From Clostridia bacterium (GTDB lineage: Bacteria; Bacillota; Clostridia; Christensenellales; CAG-138), in NCBI GenBank assembly GCA_017509785.1, contig JAFWOT010000012.1:567476-631475 (forward strand): 64,000 nt of DNA. The letters are read 5' to 3'. Position 1 is the stretch's first letter. Every line of letters starts with the position of its first letter. This document shows positions 51,108 through 59,236 of the stretch, piece by piece. The translations under genes were made by a program, and so were the position numbers. Below the pieces are notes generated by a model. It had not been told where the DNA came from. It worked only from the letters and a program-made list of their open reading frames with translations, and searched no databases.

Positions 51108-51515
51108 TTAGATATTCTCGTAATTGCCGCGCTTCTTGTCCTTGGGGACTACGCAGGTGCCGGAAGCCCTGCAGACCACGATGGGCTCGGCGAGGACGTC
51201 GCAGGCGGAATCGTTGATGTCGGGGCGGGGCATTATGACCTTGCGCGCCTCGAACACCATCTTGCGGGAGGTGTTGCCGATGTGGGTGATCTCGCCGTAG
51301 GCCTCGATATAATCGCCCGCGAAGACGGGAGCAATGAACTCGACCATATCGTATGCCTTGAAGAGACCCTCGTCGCCGTCGAGCTTTATGAGAAGCTCGG
51401 TGGCCACGTCGCCGAACAGCGCGAGCATATGTGCGCCGTCAACAAGGTTGCCGCCGTAATGGGCGTCCTGCGCGCTCATGCGCAGACGGATGGTGGACGT
51501 GATCTTGTTTTCCAT
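51108..51515 (-). CDS. kal: 3-aminobutyryl-CoA ammonia lyase
   Basis: A 135-residue hot-dog-fold enzyme that removes ammonia from 3-aminobutyryl-CoA to form crotonyl-CoA, which then enters butyrate formation. The sequence [20 protein letters not shown] matches Kal. It is the first gene of the lysine operon, behind the lysine riboswitch, and its ATG follows GGAGG. Downstream genes follow the pathway only in part (kal, kce, kdd, then kamADE). Confidence 0.95.
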   Translation of the reverse strand: MENKITSTIRLRMSAQDAHYGGNLVDGAHMLALFGDVATELLIKLDGDEGLFKAYDMVEFIAPVFAGDYIEAYGEITHIGNTSRKMVFEARKVIMPRPDINDSACDVLAEPIVVCRASGTCVVPKDKKRGNYENI

Positions 51516-51551
51516 GATAGTATCCTCCGTGTAATTGATCTTTGATTAAAT

Positions 51552-51597
51552 AAAAAGGCGCTCTTTGTCACGGTTCGCGAGAACCGTACAATAGCGC
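51552..51597 (-). terminator. Riboswitch-controlled terminator before kal
   Basis: Minus strand GCGCTATTGT pairs with ACAAAGAGCGC across an inner perfect stem ACGGTTC-TCGC-GAACCGT, then TTTTTATTT (51548-51556). The 5' arm contains CTATT (51590-51594), which is also the 3' strand of the riboswitch P1 helix. Confidence 0.88.
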
Positions 51598-51753
51598 ACC
51601 ATTGACTTAGCAATGACAGTCGCACGGCGCTCGGCCGTACGCCCAGATGCGCTTCAAGCGGGATCCGGCGCACCTTCGGCAGAAGCCCCATTCACATGCC
51701 GCACGGCTCCGCAGCCACACGCGGGAGGCTACCTGAGCTTCTGCGCCTCTACC
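51590..51753 (-). ncRNA. Lysine riboswitch (L-box) of the lysine fermentation operon
   Basis: The leader RNA carries all L-box landmarks in order: AGAGGCGC, a GGTAGCC turn, GGGGCTTCTGCCGAAGG, ATCTGGGC, GACTGTC (51615-51621 on the plus strand as GACAGTC) and the closing GGTGCGCTATT. P1 is GGTAG (51749-51753) with CTATT (51590-51594). Lysine binding stabilises P1. Because CTATT is also the terminator's 5' arm, bound lysine should prevent termination and switch the operon on, opposite to the usual biosynthetic L-box. A comparable activating L-box has been proposed for lysine catabolism in some anaerobes. Confidence 0.93.
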
Positions 51754-51758
51754 TTGTT

Positions 51759-51787
51759 ATTTTACCTCATGGATATGCGTTTGTCAA
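51759..51787 (-). promoter_or_regulatory. Promoter of the lysine fermentation operon
   Basis: Minus strand TTGACA (51782-51787), 17 bases, TAAAAT (51759-51764). Transcription should start near 51752, the base at which the riboswitch begins. Confidence 0.9.
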
Positions 51788-51867
51788 GCCGAAATTGCCC
51801 GATATCTCAATAAAAGAAAGACGGATCCAAACCGCGCCGCGCCGCGGGAGCGGAAGCCAAAAAGCGC

Positions 51868-51896
51868 TTGTGACGCTCCCTGCGATATGATATAAT
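51868..51896 (+). promoter_or_regulatory. Promoter of the membrane protein gene at 51935
   Basis: TTGTGA (51868-51873), 17 bases, TATAAT (51891-51896), 38 bases before the ATG. Confidence 0.75.
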
Positions 51897-51934
51897 ATGC
51901 GCATCATAAACCGCTCCGGGAGGATCGCTCCGAA

Positions 51935-52615
51935 ATGGAAAACAAGCAAAAGAAAAAACGCTTCGACTTAAAGCGCGCGGGAAAGAAGACGGCTCAGGCC
52001 GCGGCGGGAGCCGGGCTTGCGGTCTCGCTCTTCTTCGGGAGCACGTTCTCCTCCCCCGCCGATATAATGGAGCCCGACGCCGCGCTGCAGACGGCGATAG
52101 TCGAGGTCGCGGAGGGAAGCGCCCCGGGTGACGATCTCGTGATCGAAGCCCCCGCGGAGACCGAAAAGCGCGGCTTCCGTCAGCGCATGCGGGCATGGCT
52201 GAAGTCGCTCCCCGCCGCGGTGAGGGCGCTTCTCATCGTGCCGATGTGGGCGGTCGGGTTCGGGATCATCTGGCTCGTTTCGCTCCTTGCGGGGCTCGTG
52301 AACGTGCCCATCCTGGGCGGGGTGATCAAATTCATAATAGGAGCCGTCGTCGCGGGGGCGCTGGTGCTCGCCGCGCAGAAGCTCCTCTTCCCCGATATCC
52401 CGCTGAAAAGGCTCCTCTCGCGCGGGAATATGACGGCGCTTGCCGTCACTGCCGCGGTGATCGGGCTCATGGGCGCTTTCGGCGGCCTCCTGAGGGAGGA
52501 TCTGTCCTGGCTGACGGCCGCCGTCGACTGCGGAGCCGTCGCGCTCTACGTGCTGTTCTTCCTTCTCTTTGTTAAGGCGCAGCCCAAAGGGGAGCGCGGC
52601 GCGGCAAAGGCATAA
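51935..52615 (+). CDS. Membrane protein of unknown function
   Basis: A 226-residue protein with a basic N-terminus (KQKKKRFDLKRAGKK), a first helix at about 18-37, then an extracytoplasmic or cytoplasmic loop of 50 residues (EPDAALQTAIVEVAEGSAPG), and four more helices at about 92-118, 121-144, 163-182 and 192-214. It has no charged residues deep in the helices that would show a substrate, and I do not recognise a family. GGGAGG lies 10 bases before the ATG. It is a single-gene unit with a clear promoter and terminator. Confidence 0.75.
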   Translation: MENKQKKKRFDLKRAGKKTAQAAAGAGLAVSLFFGSTFSSPADIMEPDAALQTAIVEVAEGSAPGDDLVIEAPAETEKRGFRQRMRAWLKSLPAAVRALLIVPMWAVGFGIIWLVSLLAGLVNVPILGGVIKFIIGAVVAGALVLAAQKLLFPDIPLKRLLSRGNMTALAVTAAVIGLMGAFGGLLREDLSWLTAAVDCGAVALYVLFFLLFVKAQPKGERGAAKA

Positions 52616-52638
52616 AGCAGAATACGGTAAAAACAAGG

Positions 52639-52658
52639 CGGCAGCCGCGCGGCTGCCG
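52639..52658. terminator. Bidirectional terminator, perfect palindrome
   Basis: CGGCAGCCGC/GCGGCTGCCG with TCTTTGCGT on the plus strand and CCTTGTTTTTACC on the minus strand, serving the convergent genes. Confidence 0.8.
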
Positions 52659-52668
52659 TCTTTGCGTG

Positions 52669-53955
52669 TCATTCAATATAGTTGCGGGCTCCCCCCGGGA
52701 CTTCCGGCGGGGGCGCCGTCGGAACGGGAGTCGAGATCGGCGGGAAGGTCGGCCTCGGCGTGGGAGTCGACGTCGGCGTGGGAGTCGGCGTCGGAGTGGG
52801 AGTCGGCGTCGGCGTGGGAGTCGGCGTCGGCGTGGGAGTCGGCGTCGGCGTCGGCGTGGGAGCCGCCGTATTCGTCGGCGCGGAAGTGGGCGTCGCAGTG
52901 GGAGCCGCAGTGGGCCCGGCGGTCGCAGTCGCGGTGGGCCTCGGCGTGGAGGTGGGCCTTGGGGTCGAAGTCGGCTTCGGCGTCGCGGTCACGGAAGGCC
53001 TCGGCGTGGGCGTGGAGCCTCCCGAGGGCTTCGGGGTCGAGGTAGGCCTCGGGGTGTTGACGGGGATCTCGCCGTAATACTCCTCAAGGCAGATCCCGCG
53101 GGAATGGATCTCTTCGGCAAGCTCCTCCCCGACATAGCGGAAATGCCAGGATTCGTAATGAACGCCGGTGATATGAGCCTTCTCGTCGGAGTATCTGAGT
53201 ATGAAGCCGAAGCGGTGAGCGTTGTCGCGCAGCCACTTCGCGTGCGGGGTGCCGGCAAAGCCGTTATCGGTATAGGGATAATCGACGCAGGTGATATCGA
53301 GCGCGAGCCCCGCGCAGTGCTCGCTGGCGTTTCCGGGCATCGTGCCGACGGGGTACCTGTAAGGATCCGCGCCGTAATACGGGTTCTGCGCCACCCTGTC
53401 GTTCCACATCTCCCACTGAAGGGTCTGCGTGCGGTAGGCGTTGTTTATGCGGTACATGCCGGGGACGCCTTCATTGGCCGCGGCCCGGAACATTTTCCTT
53501 GCCTGAACGGCGACCTCGTACTGGATCCTGGTGGTGTCGAGCTTCGTTTCGCAGACGCCCTCCATGAAGCTCCTCGCGTTGACGAGATCGTGCGGGACGT
53601 AATCATCGGGGAGGCGGTGGCGGAAATTGACGAGGCGCGTCTTTTCCCACGTTGTGAGATACCCCTCGGGGACGTACTCCTGTGTGGGCTGCGCCGCGCC
53701 CTGCCCGGGCGTTCCACCCGGAGCAGCGGAGGCCTGACCCGCCTCTTGAGTCTGTGCGGGGAAAACGGGCGGTTCGGTATCTATGGTGTAGGCGATCGTT
53801 TCGGAAGGGAGCTCGGGAAGGGGAGTTTCATCACCCACTATGACGACGGGGTCGTTCGTTTTGCCCCTTCCGGAGCAGGCCGCGAACACGGCGATGAGCG
53901 CCGCCAAGGCTGCGGCGGCGATGCACATGCATCCGGCTTTTATTCCCCTGTTCAC
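52669..53955 (-). CDS. VanY-like D-alanyl-D-alanine carboxypeptidase lipoprotein with Thr-Pro tail
   Basis: A 428-residue lipoprotein (Cys27 in AVFAAC). Residues about 95-290 are an M15 zinc carboxypeptidase that trims peptidoglycan stem peptides: His213 and Asp220 in GNASEHCAGLALD, Glu268 and His271 in VHYESWHFRYVG. Residues 300-420 are a disordered Thr-Pro run with a DNA repeat (52753-52862); usually such tails link domains, but here it ends the protein. The GTG start follows GGGAGG at 8 bases. The -10 of its promoter lies in a 25-base palindrome, which suggests a repressor. Confidence 0.9.
   Translation of the reverse strand: MNRGIKAGCMCIAAAALAALIAVFAACSGRGKTNDPVVIVGDETPLPELPSETIAYTIDTEPPVFPAQTQEAGQASAAPGGTPGQGAAQPTQEYVPEGYLTTWEKTRLVNFRHRLPDDYVPHDLVNARSFMEGVCETKLDTTRIQYEVAVQARKMFRAAANEGVPGMYRINNAYRTQTLQWEMWNDRVAQNPYYGADPYRYPVGTMPGNASEHCAGLALDITCVDYPYTDNGFAGTPHAKWLRDNAHRFGFILRYSDEKAHITGVHYESWHFRYVGEELAEEIHSRGICLEEYYGEIPVNTPRPTSTPKPSGGSTPTPRPSVTATPKPTSTPRPTSTPRPTATATAGPTAAPTATPTSAPTNTAAPTPTPTPTPTPTPTPTPTPTPTPTPTPTPTSTPTPRPTFPPISTPVPTAPPPEVPGGARNYIE
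52753..52862. repeat. Tandem repeat coding for the Thr-Pro tail
   Basis: Six- and twelve-base units (GGCGTC / GGAGTC types) repeated about 18 times within the carboxypeptidase gene; copy number is probably unstable. Not a CRISPR array: no unique spacers. Confidence 0.85.
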
Positions 53956-53957
53956 AG

Positions 53958-54013
53958 AAAAAACCTCCCGAAGGCGTTACAATGATACATATTCATTGTA
54001 ACACCGCGGGAGG
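53958..54013 (-). terminator. Terminator of the purC-F operon overlapping an operator and promoter
   Basis: Minus strand CCTCCCG ... TTACAATGA-N7-TCATTGTAA ... CGGGAGG (53964-54013), an extended hairpin, then six T (53958-53963). Readthrough from purF would end here. The same palindrome holds the -10 of the next gene. Confidence 0.75.
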
Positions 54014-54023
54014 CTCAAGTCAA
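53977..54023 (-). promoter_or_regulatory. Promoter and palindromic operator of the VanY-like gene
   Basis: Minus strand TTGACT (54018-54023), 17 bases, TACAAT (53995-54000). The -10 is part of a perfect inverted repeat TTACAATGA-N7-TCATTGTAA (53977-54001) centred on the expected start of transcription (about 53988). The TACA...TGTA ends recall BlaI/MecI-type operators, but no such regulator is in the window. Confidence 0.7.
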
Positions 54024-54107
54024 TCTTAAAAGAAATTATACTGTTTCGCCGTTCGGCGTTCGGGGACGGCTTATCGGGCATTATCGCGGAGCCCGTTATG
54101 GGACAAG

Positions 54108-55532
54108 CTACTGCTTGAGCTTCTTCCTCTCCGAAAGCCTCTGCTCGAAGCGGTCCTTTCTCGTGTCGGTGGGGATCTTCGTCGGGTACTCGCCGCCGAA
54201 GCACGCGCTGCAGAACCCGCTGCCGCCCGTAAGGCAGGGCAGGCTCTCTATCGGAAGGTAGCCGAGCGAATCCGCGCCGATTATCTCCGCGATCTCGGTA
54301 ACGGAATGATGGCACGCGATAAGATGCTCCTCGGAATCGATATCGGTGCCGTAATAGCAGGGGTGCAGGAAGGGCGGCGAGGATATGCGCATATGGACCT
54401 CCGCCGCGCCGGCCTCGCGCAGGAGCCTGACTATCCTGCCGCTCGTCGTGCCGCGGACGATGGAATCGTCTATCATGACGACTCTCTTCCCGCGGACCGC
54501 GTCCTCTATCGCGGCGAGCTTGATCTTGACCTTATCGAGCCTCTGCCCGGGGGCGATGAACGTGCGGCCTATGTATTTGTTCTTGATGAGACCGATCCTG
54601 TACGGGATGCCGGAAGCCTCGCTGTAGCCGAGGGCGGCGTCGAGCCCGGAATCGGGCACGCCGATGACTATGTCGGCCTCGACCGGGTGAGCCTTCGCAA
54701 GGACCTCGCCCGCGCGGAAGCGTGCCTCGTGTACGGAGACCCCGTCTATCCTCGAATCGGGGCGGGCAAAATAGATGTATTCGAAAACGCAGAGCTTCTT
54801 GTCCTTTTTGTCGCAGTGCTCGCGCCTTGAGACGACGCCCTTGTCGCTGAAGACGAGCATCTCGCCGGGCTCGACGTCGCGGATGACCTCGCCGCCGACG
54901 GCCTTTATCGCGCAGCTTTCGGAGGCGACGACGTACGCGCCTTCCGCCGTTTTGCCGTAGCAGAGCGGACGGAAGCCGTAGGGATCCCTCGCGCAGATGA
55001 GCTTTTGCGCGCTCATGAGGACGAGCGAATACGCACCGTCGAGCACGTCCATCGCACGGGAGACCGCCTCCTCGATGGAGGGAGCCTTGAGCCTCTCCTT
55101 GGTGACGATGTAGGCGATGGTCTCGGTATCGCTCGTCGTATGGAAAATGGCGCCTGAAAGCTCGAGCTCGTTGCGGAGCTCGGCGGCGTTCGAGAGATTG
55201 CCGTTGTGCGCGAGCGCCATGCGGCCCTTCTGGTGGTTGACCTCTATGGGCTGGCAGTTGTTGCGGTTGGTGCCGCCCGTCGTGCCGTAGCGGGCGTGGG
55301 CGACGGCGATCCTGCCGCGGGGCATCTTCGAGAGTATTTCGTCCGAGAAGACCTCGGAGACGAGACCCATATCCTTGTGAGAGACGAAGAGGCCGTCGTC
55401 ATTCACGACTATGCCGCAGCTCTCCTGCCCCCTGTGCTGGAGGGCGTAGAGCCCGTAATACGATATGTTTGCTACGTCGGTGGGTTCCGGCGCGATGACG
55501 CCGAAAACGCCGCATTCCTCATGTATGCTCAT
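54108..55532 (-). CDS. purF: Amidophosphoribosyltransferase
   Basis: A 474-residue enzyme committing PRPP and glutamine to phosphoribosylamine. The short propeptide MSIHEE would be removed to free Cys7 (CGVFGVIAP), the glutaminase nucleophile. VMIDDSIVRGTT is the PRPP loop. The four Fe-S cysteines of the Bacillus-type enzyme are present (LCVFEYIYFARP, LHPCYYGTD, GFCSACFGG), so activity should be oxygen-labile. It is the last gene of the second purine operon, 14 bases after purB. Confidence 0.97.
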   Translation of the reverse strand: MSIHEECGVFGVIAPEPTDVANISYYGLYALQHRGQESCGIVVNDDGLFVSHKDMGLVSEVFSDEILSKMPRGRIAVAHARYGTTGGTNRNNCQPIEVNHQKGRMALAHNGNLSNAAELRNELELSGAIFHTTSDTETIAYIVTKERLKAPSIEEAVSRAMDVLDGAYSLVLMSAQKLICARDPYGFRPLCYGKTAEGAYVVASESCAIKAVGGEVIRDVEPGEMLVFSDKGVVSRREHCDKKDKKLCVFEYIYFARPDSRIDGVSVHEARFRAGEVLAKAHPVEADIVIGVPDSGLDAALGYSEASGIPYRIGLIKNKYIGRTFIAPGQRLDKVKIKLAAIEDAVRGKRVVMIDDSIVRGTTSGRIVRLLREAGAAEVHMRISSPPFLHPCYYGTDIDSEEHLIACHHSVTEIAEIIGADSLGYLPIESLPCLTGGSGFCSACFGGEYPTKIPTDTRKDRFEQRLSERKKLKQ

Positions 55533-55546
55533 TCCGGTGATTCCTT

Positions 55547-56962
55547 TTAAAGATTTATCTCGGCCTTCTCATCGAGGGCTTCGGCAAAGAGCGGCTCGGC
55601 CTTTTTGACGAGCCTTTCGACCTGTTCGACGCAGCGGCCGATATAGAGCTTCGGCTCAAGCAGCGTCTCCATTTCGGAAAGCGTCAGGCCGAACTCCTTT
55701 TCGGCGGAGAGCCGCTCGAGAAGATCGCAGCTCTCGCCCTGCTTCATCCTCGCGGTCGCTTCCATGGAGCAGGCCCTGATCATCTCATGGATCTGCTGTC
55801 GGTCGCCGCCCCTTTTGACCGCCTCCATCATGAGGTTCTCGGTCGCTATGAAGGGGAGGTATTCGCGCACGGTGCGCTCTATGATCTTCTCGTTCACGCG
55901 GAGACCGTCGGTGACGTTCATCGCAAGGCGGAGTATCGCGTCGCAGGCGAGGAAGCCCTCCGGCAGGGAGATGCGGCGGTTGGCGGAATCGTCAAGCGTG
56001 CGCTCCAGCCATTGGACGGAGGCCGTCATCGGGGCGTTCGCGGCGTCCGCCATCAGATACCTGGCGAGCGAGCAGATGCGCTCCGAGCGCATCGGGTTGC
56101 GCTTATAGGCCATCGCGGAGGAGCCTATCTGGTTCTTCTCAAAGGGCTCCTCTATCTGCCTGTCATGCTGGAGGAGGCGGATATCGTTCGCCATGCGGTA
56201 AAGGCTCTGCGCGGCGGAGGAGAGCGCGTTAAGTATCCTCGAATCGACCTTCCTGGGGTAGGTCTGGCCGCAGACGTCGAAGCACTCGTCAAATCCGAAT
56301 TCGGCGGCGATCATGCGGTTCATCTCGTCGATCTTCGCAGCGTCCCCCTCGAAGAGATCCATGAAGCTCGCTTCGGTGCCGGTGGTGCCGCGGCAGCCGA
56401 GGAATTTGATATTCTCTATCGCAAAGTCGATCTCCTTCACGTCGGAGATGAGATCCTGCATCCAGAGGGATGCGCGCTTCCCGACGGTGACGAGCTGCGC
56501 GGGCTGATAGTGCGTGTAGCCGAGAGTCGGAAGGGCGCGGTATTCCATCGCGAACGAGGCGAGGTTCCTGATGACGCCGATGAGCTCCCGCCTTACGTGG
56601 CGGAGGCCGTCGCGGTAGATGACGAGATCGGCGTTGTCGGTGACGTAGCAGCTCGTAGCCCCGAGGTGGATGATACCCGCGGCGGAAGGCGCCTTGAGGC
56701 CGTATGCGTAGACGTGCGCCATGACGTCATGGCGGACCTCCTTTTCACGCTTGGCGACGACGTCATAGTCAATATCCTCGATATGGGCTTCGAGCTCCGC
56801 GACCTGATCGGCGGTGATCGGCAGGCCGAGGTTCATTTCCGCCCTTGCGAGGGCGACCCAGAGACGGCGCCACGTACGGTACCTGGTATCCGAGGAGAAG
56901 AGCCACAGCATATAGGGGCTCGCGTATCTTGATGATAATGGGGATTCGTACTTGTCTGTCAT
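55547..56962 (-). CDS. purB: Adenylosuccinate lyase
   Basis: A 471-residue member of the fumarase/aspartase superfamily that splits SAICAR and adenylosuccinate, serving both IMP and AMP synthesis. The signature loop GSSAMAYKRNPMRSE and the His of TLGYTHYQPAQLVTVGKRA are intact; SPLSSRYASPYMLWLFSS is the usual clostridial N-terminus. It lies between purA and purF. Confidence 0.96.
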   Translation of the reverse strand: MTDKYESPLSSRYASPYMLWLFSSDTRYRTWRRLWVALARAEMNLGLPITADQVAELEAHIEDIDYDVVAKREKEVRHDVMAHVYAYGLKAPSAAGIIHLGATSCYVTDNADLVIYRDGLRHVRRELIGVIRNLASFAMEYRALPTLGYTHYQPAQLVTVGKRASLWMQDLISDVKEIDFAIENIKFLGCRGTTGTEASFMDLFEGDAAKIDEMNRMIAAEFGFDECFDVCGQTYPRKVDSRILNALSSAAQSLYRMANDIRLLQHDRQIEEPFEKNQIGSSAMAYKRNPMRSERICSLARYLMADAANAPMTASVQWLERTLDDSANRRISLPEGFLACDAILRLAMNVTDGLRVNEKIIERTVREYLPFIATENLMMEAVKRGGDRQQIHEMIRACSMEATARMKQGESCDLLERLSAEKEFGLTLSEMETLLEPKLYIGRCVEQVERLVKKAEPLFAEALDEKAEINL

Positions 56963-56983
56963 GGATGCGGATCTCCTTATTCG

Positions 56984-58258
56984 TTATCTTACTATGATAC
57001 TGTCGCGCTCGGGGCCGACGGAAACGTATTTTATGAAGCAGCCGATCTGCTTTTCGATATAGAGGACGTAGTTTTTCGCCGCCTCGGGAAGCTCGTCCCA
57101 TTTGCGGCAGGCGGAGATATCGCAGTTCCAGCCGTCGAAATACTCTACCACGGGCTCGCAGTCATCGAGCGCCGCGGGGAACGGGAAGCGGTCGACAAGC
57201 TCGCCGTTCAGGCGATAATGCGTGCAGACGGGGATGCGGTCCATATAGCTGAGCACGTCGAGCTTTGTGAGGGCGATCGCGGTCGCGGCCTGGACCTCCA
57301 CGCCGTAGCGGGTGGCGACTATGTCGACAGGGCCGACTCTCCTCGGCCTTCCGGTCTTCGCGCCGTACTCGAAGCCCGCCTCGCGGAGCTTATCGGCCTC
57401 CGGGCCGAACATCTCGCAGACGAAGGGGCCCTCTCCGACGCAGGTGGAATACGCCTTGACGACGCCGATGACCTCGTCTATCCTCGCCCCGGGGAGCCCG
57501 GAGCCGATTGGAGCGTAAGCCGCCATTGTGTTGGAGGAGGTCGTATAGGGGTGGATGCCGTAATCGAGATCGCGGAGGGAGCCGAGCTGCGCCTCGAAGA
57601 GGATGCTCTTTCCCTCGGTCTGAGCCTTCTTGAGGAAGGCGCCCGTATCGGCTACGTGGGGCTTAATGAGGGCGCAGTAATCGTTCAGCCAGCGCTCGAT
57701 CATCTCCCACGTATAGGGCTCCGCGCCGTAGACCTTCGTCAGGGTGAGGTTCTTCCACTCCATGAGAGCCATGAGGTGCTCGCGAAGGTGCTCGGGATAA
57801 TTGAGCTCGCCCGCCAGCACGGTCTTCTTCTGGAATTTATCGGAATAGAAGGGGGCGATGCCCTGCTTCGTGGAGCCGAATTTCTTATCGGCAAGACGCC
57901 TCTCCTCGAGCTCGTCCATATCGCGGTGCCAGGGCATGAGGAGCGAAGCGCGGTCGCTTATCATGAGGTTTTCGGGAGTGAGGGCGACGCCCTGCGCCCT
58001 GACCTCGTTCATCTCTCTCACGAGGGATTCGGGATCGACCGCGACTCCGTTGCCGAGTATGTTGACGACTCCCTCGCGGAATATGCCGGAGGGGAGCAGA
58101 TGGAGAGCGAACTTGCCGCGCTCGTTTATGACGGTGTGCCCGGCGTTGCCGCCGCCCTGGAAGCGAACGACTATATCGTAACGATCGGTCAGAAGGTCGA
58201 CCATGCGGCCCTTGCCCTCGTCGCCCCAGTTGATGCCTACTATCGCGCAGTTGGACAT
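56984..58258 (-). CDS. purA: Adenylosuccinate synthetase
   Basis: A 424-residue GTP-dependent enzyme that turns IMP and aspartate into adenylosuccinate. The N-terminal loop reads NWGDEGKGRMVDL, with Asp13 and Lys16 of the catalytic site; the second Lys of the usual GDEGKGK is Arg. GGGNAGHTVI holds the catalytic His. TTTGRPRRVG-type loops for GTP and IMP are present (KTGRPRRVGPVD). AAAAGGAG precedes the ATG, 21 bases after purC. Confidence 0.96.
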   Translation of the reverse strand: MSNCAIVGINWGDEGKGRMVDLLTDRYDIVVRFQGGGNAGHTVINERGKFALHLLPSGIFREGVVNILGNGVAVDPESLVREMNEVRAQGVALTPENLMISDRASLLMPWHRDMDELEERRLADKKFGSTKQGIAPFYSDKFQKKTVLAGELNYPEHLREHLMALMEWKNLTLTKVYGAEPYTWEMIERWLNDYCALIKPHVADTGAFLKKAQTEGKSILFEAQLGSLRDLDYGIHPYTTSSNTMAAYAPIGSGLPGARIDEVIGVVKAYSTCVGEGPFVCEMFGPEADKLREAGFEYGAKTGRPRRVGPVDIVATRYGVEVQAATAIALTKLDVLSYMDRIPVCTHYRLNGELVDRFPFPAALDDCEPVVEYFDGWNCDISACRKWDELPEAAKNYVLYIEKQIGCFIKYVSVGPERDSIIVR

Positions 58259-58279
58259 TTTATGCTCCTTTTGATCGTT

Positions 58280-58999
58280 TCAGAATGCAAGATGCTCGTC
58301 GAGGCGCTTCATTACCTCGGCATATGCGTCCTCTACGCCGCCGAGATCGCGGCGGAACCTGTCCTTATCGAGCTTCTCGTGCGTAACGGAATCCCAGAGG
58401 CGGCAGGTATCGGGGCTGATCTCATCCGCGAGGACGATCCTGCCTTCGCTCGTTTTGCCGAACTCGAGCTTGAAATCGACGAGCGTCACCCCGCAGGAGG
58501 ACCAGAACGCCTTGAGCGAATCGTTGACGGCGAAGGCGAGACGCTTGATCTCTTCGATCTCATCACGGGTGGCGAGCTTTAAAGCGATGGCGTGATACGC
58601 GTTCATGAGCGGATCGCCGAGATCGTCGTTCTTATAGGAGAACTCGATCGTGGGCTCGTCGAATACGATGCCCTCCTCCACGCCAAAGCGCTTCGCGAAG
58701 GAACCCGCGGAGATATTGCGGATTATGACCTCGAGCGGGACTATGGAGACCTTCTTCACGACGGTGTCGCGCTCATTGAGCTCCTCGACGAAATGCGTGG
58801 GAACGCCCGCCTTTTCGAGCATCTTCATGAGGCGGTTGCTCATCCTGTTGTTGATGACGCCTTTGCCCTTTATAGTGCCCTTTTTAAGACCGTTGAAAGC
58901 GGTCGCGTCGTCCTTATAGGAGACGATGACGAGATCGGGGTCGTCAGTCGCGAAGACCTTCTTCGCCTTGCCCTCATAAAGCTGCTCTCTCTTTTCCAT
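58280..58999 (-). CDS. purC: SAICAR synthetase
   Basis: A 239-residue enzyme joining CAIR and aspartate (step 7). The N-terminus [26 protein letters not shown] and the DFKLEFG and [12 protein letters not shown] motifs are intact. It is the first gene of purC-A-B-F, behind a strong promoter and a structured leader of about 90 bases. CGGAGG precedes the ATG. Confidence 0.97.
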   Translation of the reverse strand: MEKREQLYEGKAKKVFATDDPDLVIVSYKDDATAFNGLKKGTIKGKGVINNRMSNRLMKMLEKAGVPTHFVEELNERDTVVKKVSIVPLEVIIRNISAGSFAKRFGVEEGIVFDEPTIEFSYKNDDLGDPLMNAYHAIALKLATRDEIEEIKRLAFAVNDSLKAFWSSCGVTLVDFKLEFGKTSEGRIVLADEISPDTCRLWDSVTHEKLDKDRFRRDLGGVEDAYAEVMKRLDEHLAF

Positions 59000-59041
59000 G
59001 GCGTTTATCCTCCGATTAATATATTATCCTTTAAATGAGAT

Positions 59042-59086
59042 TTGGCAAAGACCGCCTGCGTTCCGACACCCGAAAGCCTTTGCCAA
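59042..59086 (-). ncRNA. Structured leader element upstream of purC (class unknown)
   Basis: In the leader RNA TTGGCAAAG (59078-59086) pairs perfectly with CTTTGCCAA (59042-59050). Inside, GCTTTC and GAACGC form a second stem with one mismatch around the loop GGGTGTCG, leaving AGGCGGT as a one-sided internal loop. There is no T-tract, so it is not a plain terminator, and no purine, PRPP or ZTP riboswitch signature was recognised. A regulatory RNA for purine synthesis is plausible. Confidence 0.55.
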
Positions 59087-59095
59087 CACCTTTTT

Positions 59096-59124
59096 ATTTT
59101 ACTTCTTTTGATCACCCTTGTCAA
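59096..59124 (-). promoter_or_regulatory. Promoter of the purC-A-B-F operon
   Basis: Minus strand TTGACA (59119-59124), 17 bases, TAAAAT (59096-59101). Transcription should start near 59089, just before the structured element. Confidence 0.88.
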
Positions 59125-59182
59125 CAGGCGCGAGGGGCGGAAAGCGGGTTTTGGAATAATATTTAATTTCCCGTTCGGGTAT

Positions 59183-59211
59183 TTGAAAATTCCACCGCAA
59201 TATGCTACAAT
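59183..59211 (+). promoter_or_regulatory. Promoter of the M20 peptidase gene
   Basis: TTGAAA (59183-59188), 17 bases, TACAAT (59206-59211), 25 bases before the ATG at 59237. Confidence 0.75.
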
Positions 59212-59236
59212 CGATCAATGAAGAGAGGTGTTGAAA

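Noticed and set aside
52743..52990. Repeats resembling a CRISPR array
   Set aside because: The units are 6-12 bases without unique spacers and encode the Thr-Pro tail of the carboxypeptidase.
59000..59124. Intrinsic terminator in the purC leader
   Set aside because: The hairpin is followed by ATCTCATTT, not a T-tract, so plain termination is unlikely; it is kept as an unassigned structure.
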